NCBI GenBank assembly: GCA_030151925.1
Contig: JASLCY010000231.1
Coordinates: 1 to 10,877 of the forward strand
DNA length: 10,877 nt
Origin: Oligoflexus sp.
GTDB taxonomy: Bacteria; Bdellovibrionota_B; Oligoflexia; Oligoflexales; Oligoflexaceae
Direction of reading: 5' to 3'
The notes under the pieces are model-generated. The model had not been told where the DNA came from. It worked only from the letters and a program-made list of their open reading frames with translations, and ran no database searches. Shown here piece by piece: positions 1-9,588 of the stretch (its first letter is position 1; each line of letters starts with the position of its first letter). Position numbers and translations under genes: made by a program.

Positions 1-488
1 CGATGGAATTCTGCTTCGAGGATATCCACGGCCCTCGCCCGAAGAGCGCCGTGACCGCGCAGGGCAAGATCATCGGCATGGTGCTCGCGCGGCTCATCAG
101 CGATCTGAAGAGCAAGAACCTCTGGAACAATACGCTCATCATGCTGAACACCGTCGACGGCGGCCGTTCGCCCTGCGTGGATTCCTACGGCGACAGCGGC
201 AAGAACTCGATGATACTCGCCGGCGGCATGATCAAAGGCGGTTATTACGGTGACATCCGCGTGGCGGGCAACGACAACGGCGCCAGCACCTATACCTATC
301 ATCGTCCCGACTACAAGACGGGCGAGGCCTTCGCCGCCGGCGCGAAAGATAACACGGGCCGCGTGCCGGGCGTGGTCGCCTATCGCACCATCCTCACCGC
401 GATGGGCGCTCCCACGAGCCTGCTGAAGCAATTCCCCGACGTGGGAGAGGGCGACCTGCTCTCCTGCATGCTGAAGAACCCGGCTTAA
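1..488 (+). CDS. C-terminal part of a possible DUF1501/DUF1552-like protein (5' end outside window)
   Basis: Only the last 160 or so residues are present. The frame is open to the left edge, so the ATG at position 3 is probably internal, and it ends at TAA 486-488. What is seen: a helical stretch (GKIIGMVLARLISDLKSK), a strand-like NNTLIMLNTVDGGRSP, then MILAGGMIKGGYYGD, and a late VVAYRTILTAMGAP. This order of 'NTL(V/I)... GGR(S/T)P ... LAGG.(I/V)KGG..YGD ... TIL.A(M/L)G' recalls the C-terminal half of DUF1501 and DUF1552 secreted proteins, which are often described as having an alkaline-phosphatase/sulfatase-like fold. The assignment rests on recalled family patterns and no catalytic residue can be confirmed in the fragment. 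The gene converges on the minus-strand fusion gene and shares its terminator. The frame is well supported as coding; the family is uncertain. Confidence 0.6.
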   Translation, partial: MEFCFEDIHGPRPKSAVTAQGKIIGMVLARLISDLKSKNLWNNTLIMLNTVDGGRSPCVDSYGDSGKNSMILAGGMIKGGYYGDIRVAGNDNGASTYTYHRPDYKTGEAFAAGAKDNTGRVPGVVAYRTILTAMGAPTSLLKQFPDVGEGDLLSCMLKNPA

Positions 489-504
489 TTCCAACAAGAA
501 AAAA

Positions 505-540
505 AGCGGCGAAGATCGCTCTTCGCCGCTGGTCTTTTTA
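505..540. terminator. Bidirectional intrinsic terminator between convergent genes
   Basis: A perfect 11-bp inverted repeat (505-515 AGCGGCGAAGA with 520-530 TCTTCGCCGCT) closes a 4-base TCGC loop. On the plus strand it is followed by GGTCTTTTT (531-539). On the minus strand it is followed by a run of seven T-equivalents (the A-run just before 505). It lies 16 bases after the plus-strand stop and 21 bases past the minus-strand stop at 552, so it can end transcription from both sides. The structure is seen directly; its function is inferred from the standard rules for Rho-independent terminators. Confidence 0.92.
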
Positions 541-551
541 AGGGAATCTTC

Positions 552-2909
552 TCAGAGGTCGCCGACCTTGCAGGTTCCGGACAGGCTCTTGATCCACTCG
601 GAGATCAGCGCCACGCCTTCGTCATGCACCATGCCTTTCGCCAGCTCAGGCATCTTCACCGCGGCCTTGGTCGAACTCAGGCGCCCGATCAGGATCGATT
701 CCTCGGGTTTGCCCGGGAAGATATCGAAGAGCGTTCCGCCGGAGCCGCGGCCCGCGGCGATGGGCGGCTTACAGATGCCGAAGTTGATGGTCTCGCGTGA
801 GCCTTCGCTCAGGAAGAGGCCCGAGGTGCTCGCTTTACCCGTTACGCTGTGGCAATGCGCACAGTTGATGTCGAGGTAAGCGCGCGCCCGTTCGTCGAGC
901 GAGCCGGTGCTCGGATCGTTCCAGACCGGATACTTCGGAACGCTGGTCAGATCCTGGGGCAGGCCTTCGAGCATGCCTTTGGCGGCCAGCGCCGTGAGCT
1001 GGTTCTGGCCTTCGAATTCACCGTGGCCGTTCTTATTGAGGTAAGGCGTCTTCACGCCGATAGGCGCGCCCTTCAAGTGGCAGCCCACGCATTGCGCGAG
1101 GTTCGGCACGCGGTAGCCGTTGCTGCGAGCCTGGCCGTTCGCGTCCACCCAGCTCACATCGACCTTTTCACCGCCGCGCATCAGTTTAGCGACGCCGCTG
1201 TCATCCCAGACATAGACGAGGCCTTGCCAACCTTCGGCGCGATGGACGAGCAGGCGAGTCTCCACGAGTTTACGATCGCCGTTCGGCTGCGTGATGTTCG
1301 CGGGGAAGTAGAAGGTCTTCGCCAGCACGGCGCCGACCGGCAGATCCAGAGCTCCGACCTTCGTATAACCGGCCTTCACGCCCGGCGGGAGGAAGATATG
1401 GCGATCCTTGGTCGCGTAATCCGAGAAGAGCGGCGTGGTCAGATCATAGGGGAAACCACCTTCGTTCGAACCGGAGAGCGGATCCGCGGGATTTTTGAAG
1501 AGTCCGTACGAATCGAGCGTCGGGCAGTCGACCGCGAAAGCCGACCAGTTCACGCCGGAGGGGATAGGCGCGCAAAGGGCCGCGATTTCCTCGGGCGTAT
1601 GGACGTTCGTCAGAGCCGGTGCGGGCGGAACTTCGGGAAGAACGATTGCCGTGTGGCGCGGCAAAGTACAGTTATGCGAGGTGATGTCGTGGTTCATGCT
1701 GCCCGGAATAGGGGAGTACCACTTCTTGGTCCAGAGGTTGAGGTTCCCGAAGTATTCGGTGTCGTCGCCGTCGTGATCGTTAGGGCCGATGCACAGGCGT
1801 TTATCGCCTTCGAGCTTCGCTTCGGTCGCGTTGCCCTTGGCATCGAGAGGACCGATGCCGTCGTAGGTGATGTGCGGGATCTTGTGCGGAACGCTGAGGA
1901 GCGCCGCGACCATGCCGAGCTGGTTGCCGCCTTGGAAAGGATTCAAACCGGTCTGGCGAAGGATGTTGTCGTGGATGTAGATCGTCTCGGGCATCGCATC
2001 GTAGTTCGGGTCGTCGACCTCACGCTCGGTGATGTGATAGTTCACGATCGCGATCGAGGTGGTGTTGTGTTTTTCGATCGTGTTTTCGAAGATCTCCACG
2101 TCGTCGTTGCCGAGGACCAGCACGCCCGTGCCTTGCGGCGTCGTCGACACGCTGTTGCCGGGAGGCGCGAAGTTCTTGAAGTTGTTGTCGAATATCACGT
2201 TATCGAAAATGCGTGTTCCGGCTCCGCCTTGCACGAGGAGGTTCGGCAGGTTGAACACGAGCACGCCGCCGGTGTTGTTCGTCACGAAGTTGTTCAAAAC
2301 GTCGGCGTGCTGGGAGTTCTCGATTTCGATGCCGGCGACGTTGAACTCAACGCGGTTGTTGCGCACGATGATATTGTGCGATTGGCCGACATAAACGCCG
2401 GAGTCGGAAGCGCCGATAACGACATTGTCTTCCACCAGCACGTTTTGGCTTTGAACGGGATAGATACCATAGGCGCCGTTGTCGGGGCTGCCGTGATTGG
2501 TCCATTCGACCTTTACGCGGCGAATGATGGGGCCATCGGTGCCGATGATCTTCACGCCGTCACCCGGGTGGTCGAGGATCGTGAGATCCTGCACCGTCGT
2601 GTGGTCGACGCTCGAATAGATCGACTGCGGGCCGTAGGCGTCCTCGCCGTAAACCAGGACGGTCTTGTCCATGCCCGCGCCCTGCAGCGTGAGGTAGGGC
2701 GTGGCGATCGTCAGTTCGCCCTGGAGATTGAAGCGGCCTTCCGGCAGCTGCACGGTGTCGCCGGGCGCGGCTTGGAGGATGGCTTCCTGCGCGTCGAATT
2801 CCAAATGATCGGAGGCTGGAACCATCCAGACTTTGGCGAAGGCGGATGGAGCGAGAAACAGCGATGCGCAGGCTAGGCTGCATCGTACAGTCTTTGACAG
2901 AAACCTCAT
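552..2909 (-). CDS. Secreted fusion of a parallel beta-helix protein and a dihaem c-type cytochrome (TIGR03805 + TIGR03806/SO2930 types)
   Basis: The product is 785 residues. Residues 1-25 form a Sec signal peptide ending AFA|K. Residues about 35-320 are beta-helix rungs with repeated 'N.v..N.i..n..GI.i..s' turns (for example NVLVEDNVVIGASDSGVYV, then NNRVEFNVAGIEIENS). A linker (about 320-430) carries a D-rich NDHDGDDTE stretch at 377-385. From about 440 the protein matches the SO2930-type dihaem cytochrome: LCAPIP, PYDLTTPLFSDYATKDR at 487-503, and two CxxCH haem sites, CVGCH 607-611 and CAHCH 683-687. Met753 (KMPE) could be an axial ligand. As I recall, TIGR03805 and TIGR03806 proteins usually come from adjacent genes of unknown function and are sometimes fused; here they are fused. 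The ATG at 2909-2907 has TGAGG six bases upstream. It should be periplasmic or exported, with haem added by the Ccm system. Substrate and redox partner are unknown. It lies downstream of the kinase gene on the same strand. Confidence 0.88.
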   Translation of the reverse strand: MRFLSKTVRCSLACASLFLAPSAFAKVWMVPASDHLEFDAQEAILQAAPGDTVQLPEGRFNLQGELTIATPYLTLQGAGMDKTVLVYGEDAYGPQSIYSSVDHTTVQDLTILDHPGDGVKIIGTDGPIIRRVKVEWTNHGSPDNGAYGIYPVQSQNVLVEDNVVIGASDSGVYVGQSHNIIVRNNRVEFNVAGIEIENSQHADVLNNFVTNNTGGVLVFNLPNLLVQGGAGTRIFDNVIFDNNFKNFAPPGNSVSTTPQGTGVLVLGNDDVEIFENTIEKHNTTSIAIVNYHITEREVDDPNYDAMPETIYIHDNILRQTGLNPFQGGNQLGMVAALLSVPHKIPHITYDGIGPLDAKGNATEAKLEGDKRLCIGPNDHDGDDTEYFGNLNLWTKKWYSPIPGSMNHDITSHNCTLPRHTAIVLPEVPPAPALTNVHTPEEIAALCAPIPSGVNWSAFAVDCPTLDSYGLFKNPADPLSGSNEGGFPYDLTTPLFSDYATKDRHIFLPPGVKAGYTKVGALDLPVGAVLAKTFYFPANITQPNGDRKLVETRLLVHRAEGWQGLVYVWDDSGVAKLMRGGEKVDVSWVDANGQARSNGYRVPNLAQCVGCHLKGAPIGVKTPYLNKNGHGEFEGQNQLTALAAKGMLEGLPQDLTSVPKYPVWNDPSTGSLDERARAYLDINCAHCHSVTGKASTSGLFLSEGSRETINFGICKPPIAAGRGSGGTLFDIFPGKPEESILIGRLSSTKAAVKMPELAKGMVHDEGVALISEWIKSLSGTCKVGDL

Positions 2910-3075
2910 GACGTACCTCAGGCGCTTGCGCGCGATGATTTATCATTATGCTGGAATGAATCTTGAGGATTTCTAGCGGCTCAGAACATCTTTGGCAAGA
3001 AAGAAGCCTTGGACTTTCGAAGGTATAAAGAAATTTAGGAAGAAGCTGGGGAAAATACTGTGTCTAATCGACTTT

Positions 3076-5571
<2,496 letters not shown>

Positions 5572-5668
5572 CTGGGAGCGATCTCACTACCTTGCGGAAA
5601 TCACAGGGTGTCTGTGGGGCCTATCGGCTCTCTATCATGAAGCTTGAGAAGGAAGGTGAGGGAAGGCG

Positions 5669-5688
5669 GGCCGGCGCGGGGGCCGGCC
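5669..5688 (-). terminator. GC-only hairpin after the nucleotidase gene; weak terminator or attenuator candidate
   Basis: A 7-bp all-GC stem (GGCCGGC at 5669-5675 with GCCGGCC at 5682-5688) closes a 6-base loop. It lies 12 bases past the nucleotidase stop, in the 128-base gap before the kinase start. The transcript after it is pyrimidine-rich but has no run of T, so it is not a classical intrinsic terminator. It may pause RNA polymerase or protect the 3' end of the upstream message, leaving partial read-through into the kinase gene. Confidence 0.4.
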
Positions 5689-5699
5689 TCCGGGAAATC

Positions 5700-7139
5700 T
5701 CAGAGATCGTGGGGCATAAGGTCGCGATAGGAGCGCATTTTCTGGCTCGTTGAGTAGAAACGCAAAGCCGAGACGCGGCACGAGTAGAGGCAGGCGTAGG
5801 ATTCGATCTGTTTGCCGAAGCGGCTCTTCTCGAATCCGGTGCGCATGAGCTCCCCCCAGACCGGGTGGAACTGCTGCTGCCGATGCGCGATAAGCTCTTT
5901 GATCACCTTATGTTGCGCTTCGAGCTCCTCCTCCTTGGCCCGGAGCGTTTCCTCCAACTCCTGGATTTTCTGGATGAATCGGCTCTCCTGCCCGCGGGAC
6001 TGCTTGGACTTCTCGCGGCGCTTGTAGTTGGTGATCTCCGAACGCAGGGTCTGGGCATCGCTCTGCAGGTTCTCCTCGACCGCGATCGCCTCGAGGATCT
6101 TGTCGAACTCGCCCTGGAGCTTTTCGGTCTTCTTGAACTCGTCTTCCAGCTCCTCGACGACCAGCAGCGTTCGCCAGTTGAGCAGCTCCTTCGACTTCTG
6201 CGTGTCGCCGTAGATGTGGTCGCCGCAGTAGAGGATCTGGTCGCCCTTCTGGTTCGTGAGGCGTTCGAAGAGGTTGGCGTTGCCGCCGTGATAGACCTTC
6301 TGCGGGACGAGGGGGCCGCGGTGCAGGCGCAGGAGCCCGTCCTGTTCCGTCATCACCTCGTAGAAGGGATTCGAGCCGGAGAAGAAGTTGGGTTTGCCGG
6401 CGCTGACGATGATGTATTCGAAGTAGTCCTGCCAGCTCGCGAACTCCGGATGCTGCTGGTTGAGCAGGTGGCTCATCACGGCGTTGGTGTAGGCCCAGTC
6501 GGAGTTGGTGAGGACGAAGAGCTTCTTGCCGCCGTCGATGAGCTTCACCAGCGTCTCCACGAGGTGCGGGTCACGCACGATGTACTTCTCGGGCTCCATC
6601 AGCACCTTGGTCTTGATCGAGCCGTCCTGGTGCGAGAGGTCGATCCACTCGCGCAGGTCCTTGTAGACCTCGCCGAAGCTCTTCTGGATCTTGCCGGGAT
6701 TGCGCCGCATGTAATCGACGATCTCGATGTAGAGCTGGGTCTCGCTCAGGGCGAAGAAGGTGTCGACCGTGAGGAAGTCGTCGGCCTTGAAGCCCTTGGT
6801 ATTATAGAGGTCGGAACGCGCTTTTTTATCGAGCTGCTGGTGGCCGTGGAAGGCGAGCTTCACGTATTTGTGCGCGTCGACCTTCAGGAGGTTGCCGCGC
6901 TCGCGGTCGACGAGCAAGCCGCGGATGACGAAATTCGGGTCGAACTTGAGCGTCGCCAGCTCCTCGGGATAGCCGTTGGCGATGAATTTCTTCACGGTCT
7001 CCTGGAAGGCCAGGTTCTCGAAATTCACGCGGTTGTACAGCACCAGGGTATGGTCCATGTCGAAGCCGAGCGAGCGGATCGAGGCCATGTTCAGGGAGCG
7101 GTTCACGTAGATCTTCTGATGTTTCTTAAGTTTGCTCAT
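5700..7139 (-). CDS. HAD-superfamily cN-II-like purine 5'-nucleotidase (HAD-IG family)
   Basis: The product is 479 residues, close to the size of the cytosolic IMP/GMP-specific 5'-nucleotidase family (5_nucleotid/TIGR02244). HAD motifs are in order: motif I FDMDHTL with nucleophile Asp27 and acid/base Asp29; motif II FVLTNSD (Thr211, Asn212); motif III SAGKPNFF (Lys249); motif IV YCGDHIYGD (Asp307, Asp312). The last 55 residues (WGELMRTG ... FGKQIESYA ... LMPHDL) match the conserved cN-II C-terminus, where the eukaryotic enzyme ends in a similar LMPHE. A long charged coiled coil at about 330-420 fills the region between motif IV and that tail. The family dephosphorylates IMP and GMP in the cytoplasm; specificity here is inferred. 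The start has AGGA five bases upstream and lies 14 nt after the PilZ stop, so the two genes are co-transcribed. All catalytic residues are intact. Confidence 0.9.
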   Translation of the reverse strand: MSKLKKHQKIYVNRSLNMASIRSLGFDMDHTLVLYNRVNFENLAFQETVKKFIANGYPEELATLKFDPNFVIRGLLVDRERGNLLKVDAHKYVKLAFHGHQQLDKKARSDLYNTKGFKADDFLTVDTFFALSETQLYIEIVDYMRRNPGKIQKSFGEVYKDLREWIDLSHQDGSIKTKVLMEPEKYIVRDPHLVETLVKLIDGGKKLFVLTNSDWAYTNAVMSHLLNQQHPEFASWQDYFEYIIVSAGKPNFFSGSNPFYEVMTEQDGLLRLHRGPLVPQKVYHGGNANLFERLTNQKGDQILYCGDHIYGDTQKSKELLNWRTLLVVEELEDEFKKTEKLQGEFDKILEAIAVEENLQSDAQTLRSEITNYKRREKSKQSRGQESRFIQKIQELEETLRAKEEELEAQHKVIKELIAHRQQQFHPVWGELMRTGFEKSRFGKQIESYACLYSCRVSALRFYSTSQKMRSYRDLMPHDL

Positions 7140-7153
7140 GAGTTTCCTAGGTC

Positions 7154-7762
7154 TTAGCGAGCCGACTGGGGCTGGTCGAACTTGAAGCCGACCTGGCAGT
7201 AGCTCTTGCCGTCCTGAGTGAGGAAGGATTGCTGGTAAACGATCTGGCCCGAGGCTTCGCTGTGGAGCTTGCCGTCCATGTAGATGCGCATCTTATCGAA
7301 GCGGCGGCCGGGGCTGTAGAGCTCGGATTCGATCGGCGTGCGGAAGGAGAGGCCGGTCGAGGACATGTCGAGCAGCGTCTTCTTCAGCGTGGTCTCGCCG
7401 TCGATCGGGTTCACCATCTCGAGGTAGGCGGTTTCCTTGCCGCCGAAGTGGAAGCGTTTCGCGCTGCGGTTGTCATCGATCAGGCGCATGTCGTCGATCG
7501 GGTAGAGCAGGTGCACGCCGTCGGTCGCGATCTCGTCGCAGACGAAGCGGATCGACTGGATCTTGAGGAAGAACTGGTCGGAGTCCATCACGCGCGCGAT
7601 GAATTCCGGCGGGATGGAGTTCACGAGCACCACCGAACGGCTGCGGATGGAGTGGACCTGGGTCTGGAACACGGTCTTCACGTTGCTGGCCGAGAAATAG
7701 ACCAGGGTCTTGCGCATCACGGATTCGCGTATGAGCTCAAGGGTCGCGTCGTCGATCGACAT
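7154..7762 (-). CDS. PilZ-domain c-di-GMP-binding protein
   Basis: The product is 202 residues from the ATG at 7762-7760. The C-terminal half is a PilZ domain with both c-di-GMP-binding signatures: RxxxR as RSAKR (99-103) and DxSxxG as DMSSTG (132-137), with LSFRTP following. Residues 1-90 form a smaller N-terminal domain, strand-rich in appearance, that resembles the YcgR-like layout of an N-terminal barrel before PilZ. There is no signal peptide or membrane segment, so it is cytoplasmic. The frame could also begin with TTG at 7765, but the GAGGAG Shine-Dalgarno (7770-7775 on the minus strand) is better spaced (7 nt) for the ATG. That ATG shares its A with the TGA of the upstream barrel gene (TGATG), which points to translational coupling. 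Binding of c-di-GMP is predicted from intact motifs; the output partner is unknown, and the envelope protein or nucleotidase beside it are candidates. Confidence 0.88.
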   Translation of the reverse strand: MSIDDATLELIRESVMRKTLVYFSASNVKTVFQTQVHSIRSRSVVLVNSIPPEFIARVMDSDQFFLKIQSIRFVCDEIATDGVHLLYPIDDMRLIDDNRSAKRFHFGGKETAYLEMVNPIDGETTLKKTLLDMSSTGLSFRTPIESELYSPGRRFDKMRIYMDGKLHSEASGQIVYQQSFLTQDGKSYCQVGFKFDQPQSAR

Positions 7763-9543
7763 CAATACACTCCTCGCTGATCGGCCAGGTCCAAGAAGGG
7801 TTCTATATACCGATCCGCGCCCAGGAGGGTGGGGAACGCGTGGGTGAACACGATCAAGAACTCGACTCGCGTCTCGTTATATACGATCAGTTTATCATTT
7901 TTCCGGTCGTTGTATTGGAAGATTGCCGCGATGGACTTCTGCCCGTTGCTCACATAGCCGGCACCGGCTGAGAATTTCGTGATCCGGTCGGTCCGTGGGC
8001 AGGTCACCGCGGTCCCGTCGTCGAACCCGGAATCGTCGAAGGTCGTGCTGGTGTCCGAGCACGCGGTCGAGCGGATGACCTTGGCGGTGAAGGCGTCCTG
8101 GGCGAGCTGCCCCGAGACCATCAGGTGGACGTTGCTGCCGATCCTGTACTGGAGCTGCGCGCCGAGGCCGGTCTCCGTGTAGCTCTCCCAGTAGTCGTTG
8201 TAGAGATAGCGGTGCGAGTAGACCTCCTCCGAGAGCTTGAGGCCGGGCGAGAAGCGATTCTCGTTGACCAGCGTGTAGCTCATGAACGGGGACTCGCCCG
8301 AGGTCGAGATATTGTAGGACTTGTAGGAGAAGTCGTTCTGCTCGCGGTTGAGGCTCTTCTCGAAGGTCAGGTAGAAGCGGAGCTTCTGCTCCTCGCCGTA
8401 GCGGTATTCGAGCCAGGGCACCACGAGGGTGCGGATGCCGAGGTCGAAGGATTTGCGAATCTCGGGACGCTCGGGCGCCGGGAAGAGGTTCGAGCCGGCG
8501 CGGATGTATTCCCAGTGGCCGTAGCCGCCGAAGGTCCAGTTGCCCTTCGAGCCCTCGGTCTCCACGAAGAGCCGGTGGTGCCGCTCCATCAGGTCCGGGC
8601 GGAACGGGAAGTACTGCACGTCGGTCGGATCCTTGAAATACGTGTCCATCCGCTCGCTGTCGCTGAACCAGTTCTGGGAGTAGATGTAGCCCGCGTGGCT
8701 CTCGGTGCCGCTGCCTTTGAAGGGCCCGAGGATGAAGCCGGCCTGCGTCTTGAGCTGATAGCTCTCGTACGCGGAGTTCGGCGTCACGATCGGGAGGCCG
8801 TCGCGGTAGCCCGGGTTCGAACGCGTGCCGCGCAGGTAGTCGTAACCCAATTCGTAGAACCAGAGATGGGGGATCGACACGAGCGAGAGCGGGCTCGATT
8901 CGAAGAAGGTCGATTTATACTGGGCGCGGTGGGTTCCCGGGACTTCCATGTGCCCGGCCTGGGCGATATTATCGGCGATGAACTTCATCTGTTTTTCATG
9001 GCGACCGTTCGGGTAGCGTTTGTTATAATCGGCGACGTTTTTCAGGGCCGCATCGGCTTCGCCGTCCTCGAAATGGATGGCGGCGAGTTCGAAGAGGGCG
9101 TCCTCGGCCAGGAGATCCTTGCCTTGCGCCTGGGGTTCGAGCAGGGTCTTCGCCTTTTCCGTCTTACCGAGTGCATCGCTCGCCAAAGCCAGGTAATATC
9201 GCCGAAGAGATTTCAGCTCATCGCTGGGCCGGTTGGCCTTATTGAGCGTCGCCAGCGCCTCGCGCGCCTGGCCGGTGTGATAGTAGCTCGCGCCGAGCCA
9301 GACCCAGGCGTCCTGGTCCTTCGGGTGGGCGCGGAGGTAGGCGCGGAAGAGCTGCAGCGCCGCGGGATAGCGCTGTTTCGCGAATTCCTCCTTCGCGGGC
9401 TTCAGGGCATCGGCGTCTGGTTCTTGGGACTTGCTTTGCGCGTCTTTGTCTTTATCCTGGTCTTTGTCATCGGCGCGAAGGGGAGAGTTAAGCAAGAGCA
9501 GCGAGCCGAGTAGGATCAGACTGAAACTTCTTGGTGAAATCAT
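7762..9543 (-). CDS. Exported TPR protein with a probable C-terminal outer-membrane beta-barrel
   Basis: The product is 593 residues from the ATG at 9543-9541. This start gives a clear signal peptide (MISPRSFSLILLGSLLLLN..., cut near residue 24, LRA|DD). The frame extends to an ATG at 9624, but that start would bury the signal and overlap the divergent gene. A Lys/Asp/Gln-rich stretch (25-44) precedes about four TPR units at 46-180 (for example WVWLGASYYHTGQAREAL). From about 208 to the end the protein has alternating aromatic/polar strands with Tyr, Trp and Gly, such as HAGYIYSQNWF, NWTFGGYGHWEYI and KLRFYLTFEKSL, as expected for an outer-membrane barrel. A loop with two cysteines (495 and 515) is rich in Asp/Ser/Thr. 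TPR-plus-barrel designs occur in secretion and surface-protein export systems (Slam/DUF560, cellulose/PNAG export), but no specific family is recognised. It is first in the operon with PilZ and the nucleotidase. Confidence 0.75.
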   Translation of the reverse strand: MISPRSFSLILLGSLLLLNSPLRADDKDQDKDKDAQSKSQEPDADALKPAKEEFAKQRYPAALQLFRAYLRAHPKDQDAWVWLGASYYHTGQAREALATLNKANRPSDELKSLRRYYLALASDALGKTEKAKTLLEPQAQGKDLLAEDALFELAAIHFEDGEADAALKNVADYNKRYPNGRHEKQMKFIADNIAQAGHMEVPGTHRAQYKSTFFESSPLSLVSIPHLWFYELGYDYLRGTRSNPGYRDGLPIVTPNSAYESYQLKTQAGFILGPFKGSGTESHAGYIYSQNWFSDSERMDTYFKDPTDVQYFPFRPDLMERHHRLFVETEGSKGNWTFGGYGHWEYIRAGSNLFPAPERPEIRKSFDLGIRTLVVPWLEYRYGEEQKLRFYLTFEKSLNREQNDFSYKSYNISTSGESPFMSYTLVNENRFSPGLKLSEEVYSHRYLYNDYWESYTETGLGAQLQYRIGSNVHLMVSGQLAQDAFTAKVIRSTACSDTSTTFDDSGFDDGTAVTCPRTDRITKFSAGAGYVSNGQKSIAAIFQYNDRKNDKLIVYNETRVEFLIVFTHAFPTLLGADRYIEPFLDLADQRGVY

Positions 9544-9588
9544 GTTCCGCAGGTTCCATATCGACAACAATCTTGCATGAAGGACGTC

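Noticed and set aside
849..2876. A 675-codon open frame on the plus strand opposite the beta-helix/cytochrome gene
   Set aside because: It is the antisense shadow of a high-GC coding gene: composition is dominated by Arg, Val, Asp and Ala, with no recognisable domain, while the opposite strand has two haem motifs and a signal peptide.
2910..3075. Terminator or promoter in the 166-base gap between the kinase and fusion genes
   Set aside because: No strong hairpin with a T-run was found; a CATAAT -10-like box (minus strand, near 2945-2950) has no -35 partner at 17 bases.
5865..7157. A 430-codon plus-strand frame opposite the nucleotidase gene
   Set aside because: It is a Leu/Glu/Val-rich shadow without motifs; the minus strand carries all four HAD motifs.
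8125..9513. A 462-codon plus-strand frame opposite the barrel gene
   Set aside because: It is a Val/Ala/Glu/Leu-rich shadow; the minus strand has a signal peptide, TPRs and barrel-like strands.
7762..9543. Slam (DUF560) identity for the TPR/barrel protein
   Set aside because: Only the general architecture agrees; no specific Slam motif or neighbouring surface lipoprotein gene was recognised.
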